Shown: positions 37,691 through 47,332, counted from the first letter of the stretch. The stretch is 64,000 bases of DNA from Alphaproteobacteria bacterium (GCA_004213885.1 SGYL01000001.1:186001-250000); one strand, 5' to 3'. A program made the numbers and translations. The notes: generated by a model from the sequence alone, not told the origin.

Positions 37691-37894
37691 ATGAAAAGAT
37701 GGCGTCATTTTATTGTAATAATCTTATTAATACCCTTTTTTCTCTTATACTTATGGCTTTCTACAAATTTAATAGATTATTTTACTGGTCAAAATCAATA
37801 CTTAGATTGGTTACTTTATATAGTCATAGGTTTAGCGTGGATATATCCTGCAATTAAAGTAATTAATTGGTTAGCTAAGCACGAGTCATTTTAG
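37691..37894 (+). CDS. DUF2842-type small membrane protein
   Basis: This 67-aa protein has two hydrophobic helices (residues ~7-27 and ~40-58) and a Trp/Tyr/Pro-rich end 'GLAWIYPAIKVINWL' near the C-terminus. This matches the DUF2842 family, common in alphaproteobacteria and of unknown function. It follows the DadA-like gene by 10 bp and its stop overlaps the end of the convergent MFS gene by four bases. Confidence 0.75.
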   Translation: MKRWRHFIVIILLIPFFLLYLWLSTNLIDYFTGQNQYLDWLLYIVIGLAWIYPAIKVINWLAKHESF

Positions 37895-39075
37895 ATTTTA
37901 ATTTTGGCTTCATTTAATTTTGAAAACCATAAAAATATTATATAAAATGATAATAAACTAATTGGTATTAAAGATATATAGAGCATCATATGCCAGCCAA
38001 TAGATGCTAATAAATTACCCCCTAAAAAAGAAGATAAAGCTACGCTCCCAAAAATAATAAAATCAGTTACACCTTGAACAATTGGCTTTTCTTTTGGATT
38101 ACTACTTTTAGCAATTACATCACTTCCTCCAACAAATAAAAAATTCCATCCTAGTCCACAGCAGAATAATGATAACCAAAAGTGATATTCAGTTTGTCCT
38201 ATGGTTCCAAAAAAGATTGAAAGCAGATAAAAAATTAATCCAAATGTCATTAAATTTAAATTTCCAAATCTATTAATTAATTGGCCAGTGAATAATGAGG
38301 GTGCAAACATAGCTATGACATGCCATTGGATTACATTAGCATTAATTTCATTACCCAACTTACATATGTTAACAATTTGAATTGGAGTTGCTGTCATAAT
38401 AAAACTCATAAGTGCATAACCAAGTGCAGCAGAAAATACTGCAAGGATTAAATTTTTTTTAAATAAAATTTCTGATAGTGGACGTCTTGTATTAACTACT
38501 TTTTCTTGTTTTGGAATTTTAAGAAAAAGCAAAACAAATAAGTTTAATATTTGAATTAATCCCGCAATTAAATATGTGGCAAGGTATAGATATTCAGTTA
38601 AAAAATTATAAGAGATTTTAGATAATTCTGGACCTAAAATTGCTGCTATTAATCCACCTGAAATAACATAAGATAATGCTTTACTTTTAAAGTTATCTGG
38701 AACATTGTCTGCAGCAGCGTATCTATAAAATTGCTGAGTAGCTTGGGATATTCCAATTAGGATTGAGCCTAAAATAAAGAATAAAAAATTTTTTTCAAAT
38801 ATCGAGTAGGCAACTATTAAAGTACCAATTAAAGATGAAATTACTCCTAGAATAAATATAATTTTTCGTCCATATTTTCCCATCAAAAGTGAAACCGGAA
38901 TTAATAAAAGTGCTAAGGTTAGAAATTGTAAAGAAAGGGGTAATGTTGCGTACTCTTTTTCTGGAGATAATAAAAAACCTACAAGCCCTGTATTAATTAT
39001 ACCTATGTTAGTTGTTGTAACTGACAAGCCTTGAGCAATTGCTAAAATCAATACATTCTTTTTTGCTAATTCCAA
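37891..39075 (-). CDS. Major facilitator superfamily transporter
   Basis: This 394-aa protein has about 12 hydrophobic helices and an MFS loop motif 'GKYGRKIIFILG' near residue 66 between helices 2 and 3. The substrate cannot be told. It is divergent from the VOC-SDR pair across an 86-bp gap with an inverted repeat, so it may move a substrate or product of those enzymes. Confidence 0.85.
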   Translation of the reverse strand: MELAKKNVLILAIAQGLSVTTTNIGIINTGLVGFLLSPEKEYATLPLSLQFLTLALLLIPVSLLMGKYGRKIIFILGVISSLIGTLIVAYSIFEKNFLFFILGSILIGISQATQQFYRYAAADNVPDNFKSKALSYVISGGLIAAILGPELSKISYNFLTEYLYLATYLIAGLIQILNLFVLLFLKIPKQEKVVNTRRPLSEILFKKNLILAVFSAALGYALMSFIMTATPIQIVNICKLGNEINANVIQWHVIAMFAPSLFTGQLINRFGNLNLMTFGLIFYLLSIFFGTIGQTEYHFWLSLFCCGLGWNFLFVGGSDVIAKSSNPKEKPIVQGVTDFIIFGSVALSSFLGGNLLASIGWHMMLYISLIPISLLSFYIIFLWFSKLNEAKIKI

Positions 39076-39091
39076 TTAGAAACCCATGTTT

Positions 39092-39110
39092 AACATTGTT
39101 CATCAATGTT
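39092..39110. promoter_or_regulatory. Inverted repeat in the divergent MFS / VOC gap
   Basis: AACATTG (39092-39098), loop TTCAT, CAATGTT (39104-39110) form a perfect 7-bp dyad, 17 bp upstream of the MFS start and about 50 bp before the VOC gene. A shared operator is possible; chance cannot be excluded in AT-rich DNA. Confidence 0.35.
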
Positions 39111-39161
39111 TTATTGACTAAGATACATTATTAGAAAAATTATAAATATTGAAGGAAAATC

Positions 39162-39992
39162 ATGAATTGGAAAATTTTCAATGTTTCAATACCTGTAAAA
39201 GACATAGAAAAATCTAAAATTTTTTATAACGATATATTAGGTAATAATACTGTCGACTCAAAGTTTTATAAAAATTTTTTTAGTGATGAGAATGAGGATA
39301 TTTTTTTAGGAAGTAATGGATTTGGAGTAAGGTTATTTAAGCCAAAACATGATTTAGAGCTTAATGATAATATCCAAAGTAGAAGAAGCTATGTTTCAAT
39401 AATTATTAGTAATTTTGAAGCTGTTTTAAAAAAACTTCAACAATCAAATTTTAGATTTATTTATAAAAAGATAAATTCTTTTGAAACAGTAATTTTACAA
39501 GAACCCTCTTTAAATATGATGCAATTTATAAAATCTAACGAAGTTTTAGATAAGTATTCTAATGACTTTTTTGAAAATTCTAATTTTTATATTCATCATA
39601 TGAATTTAGAATCACTTGATGTTCGAGAAAGTGTACATTTTATTTCTGAATTAATTGGTTTGAAAGAAGGTAATTGGGTTGCTCCAAATGATAAAGGTGA
39701 TTTTAGTATAGACAAAAAAGAACTATCTTTATTCCCAATCTCAAAAGACAATAAAGGGCTTCATTTTATTAAACCAGATGAAGGATTTGCCTTTAGAAAC
39801 AATTTTATTCATAATCCATCAATTGGTGGCCATCCTGCTTTTACTGTAAAGAACATTAATTTAATTAAAGAAAAGTTAGATAACCTTAATATTTTATACA
39901 CTGATGCAAATGTCTATGCGATGCCAGGGTTTCATCAAATTTACTTATATGATGCAAATGCTAATACTTTAGAGATAAATCAAGAGGTTTAA
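39162..39992 (+). CDS. Two-domain VOC-superfamily protein (glyoxalase / extradiol dioxygenase type)
   Basis: This 276-aa protein has two vicinal-oxygen-chelate domains (about 1-130 and 140-276). Likely metal ligands are in the second: His in 'YIHHMNLES', His in 'GGHPAFTV' and Glu in 'NTLEINQ'. The N-terminal domain appears degenerate. VOC proteins include ring-cleaving dioxygenases, glyoxalases and isomerases, so the reaction is open. It is followed after three bases by an SDR gene and likely acts with it in a catabolic step. Confidence 0.75.
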   Translation: MNWKIFNVSIPVKDIEKSKIFYNDILGNNTVDSKFYKNFFSDENEDIFLGSNGFGVRLFKPKHDLELNDNIQSRRSYVSIIISNFEAVLKKLQQSNFRFIYKKINSFETVILQEPSLNMMQFIKSNEVLDKYSNDFFENSNFYIHHMNLESLDVRESVHFISELIGLKEGNWVAPNDKGDFSIDKKELSLFPISKDNKGLHFIKPDEGFAFRNNFIHNPSIGGHPAFTVKNINLIKEKLDNLNILYTDANVYAMPGFHQIYLYDANANTLEINQEV

Positions 39993-39995
39993 TCA

Positions 39996-40778
39996 ATGAA
40001 AAAAGTTTTTAAAAATGCATGTGTGACAGGAGCTGGCAATGGTATAGGAAGATCTATTGCAATATCCTTAAATAAAGAGGGTTATAATGTAGTTTGTGCT
40101 GACATTGATATAAAAGCTCTTAATGAAACATTACAGCAGATGTCTAATAAAAAATTTAAAAAAATAAAAATCAAATGTAATGTTTCGATCTTAAAACATA
40201 TAGATAAAATGATAGCTAAAACTGTTAAAGAATTTGGGTCACTTGATATTATGGTGAACAATGCAGGAGTAACAAAAAGTTTAAGTCTATTTGATTTAGA
40301 TGAAAAACATTGGGAATGGATGAATAACATAAACGCTAAAGGTACTTTTTTTTGTTTACAAAAATCTGCTAAACAAATGATTAAGCAAGGACATGGAGGA
40401 AGAATTATTAATATGTCTTCTGTAGGAGCTAAAGGATTTGTCGATGTTTCAAATGCAATTTATGCAGGGACTAAGGGGGCAATTTTAAGTATGACAAAAA
40501 CTTCTTCTCAAGAACTTGGTGAACATAATATAAATGTCAATTCTATCTGCCCAGCTCCTACTTATACCGACATTGTTAAAAAATTAGTTGAAAAGCGTGC
40601 AAAAGAAAAAAAAATATCAAAGCAAAAAATGATTGAATACTATATGAGAAATGTTCCACTTGGGAGGTTTAATGAAACTGAAGATATATCATCCATGGTA
40701 TTGTTTTTGTGTTCTGAAGGTGCAAGAAATATAACTGGTCAATCATTCAATATAGATGGTGGTTTAATACCTAGTTAA
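39996..40778 (+). CDS. Short-chain dehydrogenase/reductase
   Basis: This 260-aa classical SDR has the cofactor motif TGAGNGIG near residues 9-16, an Asp after the second strand ('VVCADID') favouring NAD, NNAG near 88, Ser in 'NMSSVGA', and the catalytic Y156-x3-K160 (YAGTKGA). The C-terminal 'ITGQSFNIDGGLIP' is standard. It oxidises or reduces an alcohol/ketone; substrate unknown. It forms a pair with the VOC gene. Its end overlaps the convergent dioxygenase gene by eight bases. Confidence 0.9.
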   Translation: MKKVFKNACVTGAGNGIGRSIAISLNKEGYNVVCADIDIKALNETLQQMSNKKFKKIKIKCNVSILKHIDKMIAKTVKEFGSLDIMVNNAGVTKSLSLFDLDEKHWEWMNNINAKGTFFCLQKSAKQMIKQGHGGRIINMSSVGAKGFVDVSNAIYAGTKGAILSMTKTSSQELGEHNINVNSICPAPTYTDIVKKLVEKRAKEKKISKQKMIEYYMRNVPLGRFNETEDISSMVLFLCSEGARNITGQSFNIDGGLIPS

Positions 40779-41667
40779 TTTGTGAAAAAGGTCCATATAC
40801 AGGTGTTGTTCCTTCAACAGTCCCTCTTATCATAGCTCGTCTATATTTTGAATAATCATAGGGGATTACTCTATGTAATAAAACCCGGTTATCCCACATG
40901 ATAAGATCATTTATTTGCCAATCATGGGTCAAATGAAATTTTTTGTTTTCAATATAATTGACTAACCAGGAATGTAATTCTTTTCCTTCTTTGAAACTCA
41001 TGCCTCCAATCTCTAAACTTGTATTAGATGTGAAAAAAAGAGATTTAGTCATATTTCTATCAGGATGAATACGTATTAAAGGGTGAGTTACAGGCGGAAA
41101 ACCCTGTTTTTCTTCTATACTTAATTCAGGTAAAGAAGGCTCTAATCGTCTTATGTCATTATAAGAATGAACTTGATGGAGAGGCTGAAGTTTTTCTTTC
41201 ATTTCTTTGGGTAGATCATCATAGGCAAGAAGCATATTACAAAATTGAGTTTGTCCACCTACCGCTTCTTTAGGAAGAATTTCCTTACCATAAAGTAAAG
41301 AAAATAAAGCTGGGTAAAATCTATATGAACTATCTGTATGCCAACGCGAATTATTTTTTTGGAGAACAACTCTTGGGTCATCTTCACTTAAGTGATCTCC
41401 TTCTGAAGAAACATTTGCGACGTTAAATATTTGAATATTTTTTTTTGTCTTATCTTTTTCTGGATAACTTTCCAAAGTTCCAAATTGTCGTGCAAAATTT
41501 AAAAGAGTATCTTCATTTAAATTTTGGTTTCTGAAACAAATAAAATGTTTTTTTTGAATAAGCTCTCTAATCTGAAAAATTTTTTTATCATTAACATCTC
41601 TAGAAGCATCAAAGTTATTTATGATTATTCCCGTGTGATCCGTAATATCTTCAAATTTAATAGTCAT
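40771..41667 (-). CDS. TauD/TfdA-family Fe(II)/2-oxoglutarate dioxygenase
   Basis: This 298-aa protein has the iron triad: His110 and Asp112 in 'RWHTDSSYR', and a distal His near 262 in 'VLLHRV'. 'RRAMIRGTVEG' near the C-terminus holds the Arg that binds 2-oxoglutarate. Relatives hydroxylate taurine, 2,4-D, carnitine-like and other small acids. The long N-terminal part ('HFICFRNQNLNEDTLLNFAR') is typical of the TfdA group. The substrate is not readable. It faces the VOC-SDR pair and is divergent from the sugar dehydrogenase gene. Confidence 0.87.
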   Translation of the reverse strand: MTIKFEDITDHTGIIINNFDASRDVNDKKIFQIRELIQKKHFICFRNQNLNEDTLLNFARQFGTLESYPEKDKTKKNIQIFNVANVSSEGDHLSEDDPRVVLQKNNSRWHTDSSYRFYPALFSLLYGKEILPKEAVGGQTQFCNMLLAYDDLPKEMKEKLQPLHQVHSYNDIRRLEPSLPELSIEEKQGFPPVTHPLIRIHPDRNMTKSLFFTSNTSLEIGGMSFKEGKELHSWLVNYIENKKFHLTHDWQINDLIMWDNRVLLHRVIPYDYSKYRRAMIRGTVEGTTPVYGPFSQIN

Positions 41668-41711
41668 ATTTCTATCTTTCGATATAAGATTATATTATAA
41701 GGATACTTATC

Positions 41712-42797
41712 ATGCATCAAATTAAATTTACAACTTTATTAATCGTATTTTTACAAATTTTTATTTCATTAGATTATGCTAATGCAAGTTCAAAATTAGA
41801 AAATAATTTAAAGTTGTCTAAGCTTATTGATTTAGAAAATCCATGGGGCATGGATTTGATAGATAGTGATAATATTTTAATTACAGAAAAAAAAGGAACT
41901 CTTAGTATTTATAATTTTTTAAGTAAAAAAATTATTGAAAACATATATTTTAAAGATGTTTTCTTAAAAAGACAGGGTGGCTTGTTAGATGTTCTATATA
42001 TAAAGCATAACAAAAAACAATTTGCTTATACATGTTACCAAGATCTAAAAACTGATTTAGTAATCGCAAGGCATGAAATAAAAAATAACAAATTTTTTAA
42101 TAAAAAAATTATATTTAATTCTGAACATAGGTCTAATAATGGCGTCCACTTCGGCTGTAGAATGATTGATTATAAAGGTTCTATTTTGATCAGTTTAGGG
42201 GATCGAGGTGATAGAAATAATTCTCAAAACCCCAAAAACTATCCAGGAACTATATTAAAATTAAATTATCAAGGTATTCCAGATATTAATGTTGAAAATT
42301 GGAAATCAGGCATATTTTCTATAGGTCATAGAAATCCTCAAGGTTTGATTTATTTAAAAGAACTTGATGAGGTTTGGTCTCATGAACATGGTCCTAAAGG
42401 TGGGGATGAAATTAACATAATTAAAAAAAATAAAAATTATGGATGGCCTATAGTTACTTATGGAAAAGAATATTGGGGAGGTAAAATAGGAGTAAATCGA
42501 CCAGTTGAAGGTTATGAAGAGCCTATATGGAAATGGATACCTTCTATCGCTCCATCTGGTATAACTTACTATAATAAAAATTCTATAAAGAGATTTAAAA
42601 ATAAAATATTAGTTGGATCGTTAAAATTTAGAAGTCTTTATGTTATAGAACTTAAAAATAAAAGGCCTATTTCTGAAACAAGTATTTTAAAAAATAAAAT
42701 TGGTAGAATTAGAGATGTATTAACTCATCCTGATGGTTACGTTTTACTTATTTCGGATGAAAGAAACGGTGGTTTGTTCAAACTCGAAAAAAATTAA
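41712..42797 (+). CDS. PQQ-dependent aldose sugar dehydrogenase-like protein (YliI family)
   Basis: This 361-aa protein has a signal peptide (cleavage after ANA, residue 25). The soluble glucose/sorbosone dehydrogenase propeller follows: '[10 protein letters not shown]', '[12 protein letters not shown]', '[10 protein letters not shown]' (the catalytic-His region), '[22 protein letters not shown]' and 'APSGITYY'. The family oxidises aldoses in the periplasm with pyrroloquinoline quinone. No PQQ synthesis genes are in the window. Its stop overlaps the stop of the convergent DUF2256 gene by four bases. Confidence 0.88.
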   Translation: MHQIKFTTLLIVFLQIFISLDYANASSKLENNLKLSKLIDLENPWGMDLIDSDNILITEKKGTLSIYNFLSKKIIENIYFKDVFLKRQGGLLDVLYIKHNKKQFAYTCYQDLKTDLVIARHEIKNNKFFNKKIIFNSEHRSNNGVHFGCRMIDYKGSILISLGDRGDRNNSQNPKNYPGTILKLNYQGIPDINVENWKSGIFSIGHRNPQGLIYLKELDEVWSHEHGPKGGDEINIIKKNKNYGWPIVTYGKEYWGGKIGVNRPVEGYEEPIWKWIPSIAPSGITYYNKNSIKRFKNKILVGSLKFRSLYVIELKNKRPISETSILKNKIGRIRDVLTHPDGYVLLISDERNGGLFKLEKN

Positions 42798-42934
42798 TAT
42801 TTTACAGAATTTCTTTTACATTTCTCTGAACAATATAAAACATTATCCCAATCTTTTTTCCATTTTTTTCTCCAAGTAAATTCTAATTTACAAGTTTTAC
42901 AAATTTTTTTAGGTAGATTAAGTTTTTTATGCAT
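42794..42934 (-). CDS. DUF2256 zinc-ribbon mini-protein
   Basis: This 46-aa protein is read on the minus strand from the ATG at 42934. It begins '[15 protein letters not shown]', continues '[21 protein letters not shown]' with two Cys pairs (CxxC and CxxxC), and ends in a basic tail. This is the complete DUF2256 pattern, widespread and of unknown function. Its ATG lies two bases after the stop of the TauE-like gene, so it is the second gene of that unit. The four Cys suggest one zinc ion. Confidence 0.85.
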   Translation of the reverse strand: MHKKLNLPKKICKTCKLEFTWRKKWKKDWDNVLYCSEKCKRNSVKY

Positions 42935-42936
42935 TT

Positions 42937-43680
42937 TTAAAAGTTTTTAAACAATAAAATTAACCCTAATATCATTAAAGTTATAAGTATACATTTTCTA
43001 AAAAGATCGTTTGATAGTTTATGTCTAATTTTGGTCCCAAAATATTGTCCTATAAGTGCCGGAATAATTAAGAAAAAACTTATAAATAAGTCATTCAAGG
43101 TACCTAGGCCATGATATAATAATGAGCCGTATAAGGGGATTGATCCTATAAAATACATTGTAGCAATTGTTCTTATAAAAAACTCTTTAGATAAATTGAC
43201 AGATATTAAATAGGTTAATATTGGAGGTCCATAAAAAGTAGATAACCCACCAAGTATTCCTGAAAAAAAACCTAACACTGATGTAATGGGTCTTTCATAC
43301 TTTAGGTCTATGTTATCTATACGAAAACCAAAAAAATTTACCAATGCTGCAAAAATAATTGAAATAGCAATTATTATCGAAACAGTATTAAGTTCAATTT
43401 CTACAATTAATCTCCCACCAACTATTAATCCAATAACTAAAAAAAATAACAATGGAAGAAATCTTAAACTTCCTAGACCTTTTTGTATTTGCATTTGAAG
43501 AAAGTTTGTACTCAATATCGGAAAACAAAGAAGCATCATAGCAGTCGTAGGAGGTAGGAAGTAAGCAATTATCGGCACTGCTACCATGGGCATTCCAAGC
43601 CCAAGAGTACCTTTCATTAAACCACCAGCCATTATTGATAGAATAATAATTAAAATTAAGTTTGGTTCTAAATAATACAT
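42937..43680 (-). CDS. TauE/SafE-family (TSUP) membrane transporter
   Basis: This 247-aa protein has about eight hydrophobic helices and the family's two repeated glycine-rich motifs: '[18 protein letters not shown]' near residue 18 and '[22 protein letters not shown]' near 136. TSUP members export or import sulfite, sulfoacetate and other organosulfur anions. Substrate assignment is not possible here. It forms a unit with DUF2256 and is divergent from the nitroreductase gene. Confidence 0.88.
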   Translation of the reverse strand: MYYLEPNLILIIILSIMAGGLMKGTLGLGMPMVAVPIIAYFLPPTTAMMLLCFPILSTNFLQMQIQKGLGSLRFLPLLFFLVIGLIVGGRLIVEIELNTVSIIIAISIIFAALVNFFGFRIDNIDLKYERPITSVLGFFSGILGGLSTFYGPPILTYLISVNLSKEFFIRTIATMYFIGSIPLYGSLLYHGLGTLNDLFISFFLIIPALIGQYFGTKIRHKLSNDLFRKCILITLMILGLILLFKNF

Positions 43681-43745
43681 TCGATAATAATTGTTTAGAT
43701 GACAATATAAATATGTAAAGTAATATTTACTGAGAGGTTTTTCTT

Positions 43746-44318
43746 ATGAATGAAATAATAAGTTTTTTAAAAAAACGAAGATCTGTGACGGCAAAAAAAA
43801 TGTTGCCAGGAAAAGTTCTAGAAAGTGATTTAAAAGATATTTTAGAATGTGCTTTACGAGTTCCTGATCATGGTGCATTAGCTCCTTGGAGATTGATTGT
43901 AATACAAAAGGATATGAGAAAAACCATTGGAGAAGAAATATTAGAACCAGAATTTAAAAAAAATAATACTGACCTTAACGAAGAAAAATTACTATTTGAA
44001 AGAAATAGGTTTATGAGAGCTGATAAAATTATTGCAGTAATTTATACACCAGCAGATAGTCAAAAAATTCCAAATTGGGAAATGATGCTCTCTACTGGAG
44101 CTGTTTGTCAAAATATAACTATTGCAGCTCAATCTTTAAATTATGCAGTACAATGGGTTACTGAATGGTATTCTTATAATGATAAAATGTTAGAATATTT
44201 AGGAGGAGATATTTCTAAAGATAAGATTGCTGGGTTTATCTACATAGGTGAAAAAAAAGAAGATCCATTAGAAAGAATTAGGCCTAAGTTTGAGAAAGTT
44301 GTAAAATTTCTAAATTGA
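43746..44318 (+). CDS. Nitroreductase-family FMN oxidoreductase (YdjA-like)
   Basis: This 190-aa protein has the FMN-binding 'KRRSVTAKKM' at the N-terminus, 'ALRVPDHGALAPWRLIVIQ' near residue 36, 'MMLSTGAVCQNITIAAQSLNYAVQWVTEW' near 117 and 'GFIYIGEKKEDP' near the C-terminus. Length and motifs match the short YdjA group, which has no known physiological substrate. The stop overlaps the convergent dehydratase gene by nine bases. Confidence 0.87.
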   Translation: MNEIISFLKKRRSVTAKKMLPGKVLESDLKDILECALRVPDHGALAPWRLIVIQKDMRKTIGEEILEPEFKKNNTDLNEEKLLFERNRFMRADKIIAVIYTPADSQKIPNWEMMLSTGAVCQNITIAAQSLNYAVQWVTEWYSYNDKMLEYLGGDISKDKIAGFIYIGEKKEDPLERIRPKFEKVVKFLN

Positions 44319-45287
44319 AATTTTTAATGATTTTTCAAAAATTTCTGGGTCTACATTTCCACCCGAAGCAATGATCACAACCGTTTTGTTTTTAATGTCA
44401 ATTTTATTAAACAATGCTGAAGCTAATGCAACTGCTCCACCAGGTTCTAAAATTATTTTGAAATATTGAAAAGCATATTTCATTGCTTTCAATGCTTCTA
44501 AATCACTTACCAAAAGTGATCCACTCAAATTTTCTTTGTTAATTGAAAATGTCAGTTCTCCTGGTTTGCTGGCTAATAATGAATCACAAATTGATTTTTT
44601 TGAAACATCCACTTCAGTAATTTTATTATCTCTTAATGATAAATAGGTATCATTATAATCTTCAGGCTCAACTGCGAATATAGGAGCATTAGGATATTGT
44701 GATTTAATTGCTGTACTTACTCCTGCGATTAGACCACCACCACCACAGCAGCACAAAACTAAATCGGGAATTAGATTATTTTTTTTACAATCATTTATAA
44801 TTTCATAACCTACAGTACCTTGACCATTTATTACATCAGGATGATCAAATGGAGGAATGATTTCAGCATTTATTTCTTTTGCTAAATTAGTACCAATTTC
44901 TTCTCTGGATTCTGAGTATCTGTCAAATGTTACAACGTTTGCCCCCCATGATTTTGTTCCATTTAACTTTGCATTTGGAGAGTCTTCAGGCATAACAATT
45001 GTAGCATTTTTATTAGTCAAATAGCATGCGGAAGCAATGGCCTGAGCATGATTACCACTTGACCATGCAAGAACATTTCTTTTATCATCATCAAGTTTTA
45101 AAATTGAGTTCATAGCTCCTCTAAATTTAAAAGCTCCAATTTTTTGTAAATTTTCTGCTTTTATAAAAATGTTGGAGCTAAATTCTTTATTTAAAAGGTC
45201 AGATGAAAGTAATGGGGTCTTTGTAGCATAGTTAGATATTCTATTATACGCTTTTTCTATTTCTTGATAATTAACTAGACTTTTCAT
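44310..45287 (-). CDS. Fold-type II PLP threonine/serine dehydratase
   Basis: This 325-aa protein has the PLP Lys54 in 'AFKFRGAMN', the asparagine loop 'SSGNHAQAIASA', and the phosphate-binding glycine loop 'CCCGGGGLIAGV' near 180. There is no C-terminal ACT-like domain, so it is the short catabolic or serine-racemase-like type and not the regulated biosynthetic IlvA. It would convert Thr or Ser to 2-oxobutyrate or pyruvate plus ammonia, or racemise Ser. It is divergent from dapA. Confidence 0.85.
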   Translation of the reverse strand: MKSLVNYQEIEKAYNRISNYATKTPLLSSDLLNKEFSSNIFIKAENLQKIGAFKFRGAMNSILKLDDDKRNVLAWSSGNHAQAIASACYLTNKNATIVMPEDSPNAKLNGTKSWGANVVTFDRYSESREEIGTNLAKEINAEIIPPFDHPDVINGQGTVGYEIINDCKKNNLIPDLVLCCCGGGGLIAGVSTAIKSQYPNAPIFAVEPEDYNDTYLSLRDNKITEVDVSKKSICDSLLASKPGELTFSINKENLSGSLLVSDLEALKAMKYAFQYFKIILEPGGAVALASALFNKIDIKNKTVVIIASGGNVDPEIFEKSLKISI

Positions 45288-45362
45288 ATAACTAAATGTT
45301 TAATAATTCATTATTAAATAAATGCTTTAATTTTGTAAATATTAAATAACTAAGAGGTAAAT

Positions 45363-46238
45363 ATGTTGTTCACTGGTTCATATACTGCACTTTTAACACC
45401 CTTTAGAAATGGTGAAGTAGATTATGGTGCATATAGAAAATTAGTTGATTTTCAAATAGATAATGGAACCCATGGCTTAGTTCCTGTTGGAACAACTGGA
45501 GAGTCTCCAACTTTATCTCATGATGAACATAAAAAAGTTATAGAAGTTTGTATAGATCAAGCTAATGGTAGAGTACCGATAATAGCTGGAGCTGGTTCAA
45601 ATTCTACCGCTGAAGCAATTGAATTTGTTAAACATGCTTGTGATGTAGGGGCAGATGGATTGCTTGTTGTTACACCTTATTACAATAAGCCAACTCAAGC
45701 GGGACTATTGGCTCACTACACTGAATTATCAAATGTAAGTTCAAAACCTATAATAATTTATGATATTCCTGGAAGATCTGTAATTGGAATGACAGATGAA
45801 ACAATGGCTAAGCTGGCCGAACATGAATTAATAGTTGGAGTAAAAGATGCAACTGCAGATTTAGGTCGTCCTACGCGTCTTTTAAATGTTATTAATGATA
45901 AATTTATACAATTGTCTGGTGAAGACGGTACGGCTTTACCTTATCTTGCTGCTGGAGGACATGGTTGCATTTCTGTCACAGCTAATATAGCACCCAAGCT
46001 ACTGTCAAAAATGCATAATGCTTGGCAACAAGGCGACATTAAAACTGCCCAAGATTTAAATCAAAAACTTATGCCTTTGCATGATGCTTTGTTTTGTGAA
46101 ACAAGTCCTGGGCCATTAAAGTACGCAGCATCTCTACTTAATATTTGTCAAAGTGACACAAGATTACCAATAGTAGAGATAGCATCTGAAAGTAAAAAAA
46201 GAGTTGAAGAAGGGCTTAAGTTTGCTGAGTTAATATAG
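45363..46238 (+). CDS. dapA: 4-hydroxy-tetrahydrodipicolinate synthase
   Basis: This 291-aa TIM-barrel lyase has 'GTTGESPTLS' near residue 42 (catalytic Thr pair), Tyr in 'IYDIPGRS' near 133 and the Schiff-base Lys161 in 'VGVKDATAD'. It condenses pyruvate and aspartate semialdehyde, the first committed step of lysine and diaminopimelate synthesis. The usual length, a good ribosome site (AGAGG) and the neighbouring smpB (six bases later) match the alphaproteobacterial dapA-smpB order. Confidence 0.95.
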   Translation: MLFTGSYTALLTPFRNGEVDYGAYRKLVDFQIDNGTHGLVPVGTTGESPTLSHDEHKKVIEVCIDQANGRVPIIAGAGSNSTAEAIEFVKHACDVGADGLLVVTPYYNKPTQAGLLAHYTELSNVSSKPIIIYDIPGRSVIGMTDETMAKLAEHELIVGVKDATADLGRPTRLLNVINDKFIQLSGEDGTALPYLAAGGHGCISVTANIAPKLLSKMHNAWQQGDIKTAQDLNQKLMPLHDALFCETSPGPLKYAASLLNICQSDTRLPIVEIASESKKRVEEGLKFAELI

Positions 46239-46244
46239 TTTTAA

Positions 46245-46697
46245 ATGAATAAACCAATTGCTGAAAATAAAAAAGCAAGATTTGATTACAATATTACTGA
46301 AACTTTAGAAGCTGGGATTGTTTTACTAGGTAGTGAAGTGAAAAGCTTGCGTTTGGGAAAAGCTAGTATAAGAGAAGCATATGCAAGTCAAGAAGATGGA
46401 GATCTTGTTTTAATCAATTTTAATATTCCAGTATATGATTTAGCAGCCAAAGGGCAAAATCATGAGCCTAAAAGATTTAGAAAATTACTTTTGCATAAAA
46501 AAGAAAAAAATAAAATTTTTGGGATGATTAAAAGAGATGGTTATACAATAATTCCATTAAGTTGTTATTTTAACAAAAAGGGGATTGTAAAAGTTAATCT
46601 GGGTTTTGCAAAAGGTAAAAAACAAGTTGATAAAAGAGAAACTATAAAAAAGAGAGATTGGGAAAGGTCAAAGCAAAGACTTTTAAAAGTGCAATAA
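46245..46697 (+). CDS. smpB: SsrA-binding protein SmpB
   Basis: This 150-aa protein has 'NKKARFDYNITETLEAGIVLLGSEVKSLR' text at residues ~8-36, 'PKRFRKLLLHKKE' near 85, and a C-terminal 'KRETIKKRDWERSKQR', the tail that enters the decoding centre during trans-translation. It works with tmRNA in ribosome rescue; ssrA is not in this window. The 3' end overlaps the convergent UDG gene by 15 bases. Confidence 0.95.
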   Translation: MNKPIAENKKARFDYNITETLEAGIVLLGSEVKSLRLGKASIREAYASQEDGDLVLINFNIPVYDLAAKGQNHEPKRFRKLLLHKKEKNKIFGMIKRDGYTIIPLSCYFNKKGIVKVNLGFAKGKKQVDKRETIKKRDWERSKQRLLKVQ

Positions 46698-47303
46698 TTT
46701 TTTTATCAATTTAAAAATATAATCCAAATCAGAAATTTTTAATCTCTTAGTATTAATATTATATTTTGAACAATGATAACTATTAAGCAAAATAATTTGA
46801 TCATTAATCTTATGTTTTTTAAGGTGTTTGAATTTATATTCGGATAAGTTTTTATTTAATGCAATGATCGTACTATTGTGAGAAATTTGACCTAATGTTA
46901 AAATAATTCTTAGATTTTTCATTTTATTTATTTCTGAACTTAAAAAAACATTACATTTTTTTATTTCAAAAGAATTTGGTTTATTATTAGGTGGCAAACA
47001 TTTGACTGCGTTTGTAATTCTACAATTTAGATTATTCATCTCTTCAAATTCAGAGTAACTCTTTGAAATATTATATTTTTTTAAGAAGTTGAACAGTAAA
47101 TTTCCAGAAAAATCACCATTAAAAATTTTACCTGTTCTATTTGCTCCTCTTAATCCAGGCGCCAAACCAACAATTAAAAGTTCACTAGAAAATGATCCTA
47201 TCCCTACAACTCTATCATTGTAAAAGTCTGGAAATAAGATTTTATTTTGATTTCTATAATCGACTAATCTATTACAAATAGTACAATTTTTTTTTGGTTC
47301 CAT
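46683..47303 (-). CDS. Family 5 (UDGb-type) uracil-DNA glycosylase
   Basis: This 206-aa protein has motif 1 GLAPGLRGANRTG (residues 46-58), which is the UDGb form with no Asp/Asn catalytic residue in the usual place, and a C-terminal motif with 'LNSYHCSKYN', where the His is expected. Cys7 and Cys10, with 'NCRITNAVKCLPP' and 'KKCNV', provide candidates for the 4Fe-4S cluster. It removes uracil and other deaminated bases from DNA. Confidence 0.8.
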   Translation of the reverse strand: MEPKKNCTICNRLVDYRNQNKILFPDFYNDRVVGIGSFSSELLIVGLAPGLRGANRTGKIFNGDFSGNLLFNFLKKYNISKSYSEFEEMNNLNCRITNAVKCLPPNNKPNSFEIKKCNVFLSSEINKMKNLRIILTLGQISHNSTIIALNKNLSEYKFKHLKKHKINDQIILLNSYHCSKYNINTKRLKISDLDYIFKLIKKLLHF

Positions 47304-47332
47304 AAGTTTAAATATTAAATTATAAAACTAAA

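Noticed and set aside
43394-43705. 103-codon minus-strand frame overlapping the TauE-like gene start
   Set aside because: It is a shifted frame of the TauE-like coding sequence with no family resemblance.
45288-45362. Possible lysine riboswitch before dapA
   Set aside because: Only 75 bases of A/T-rich sequence shared with a divergent gene; far too short for the lysine aptamer.
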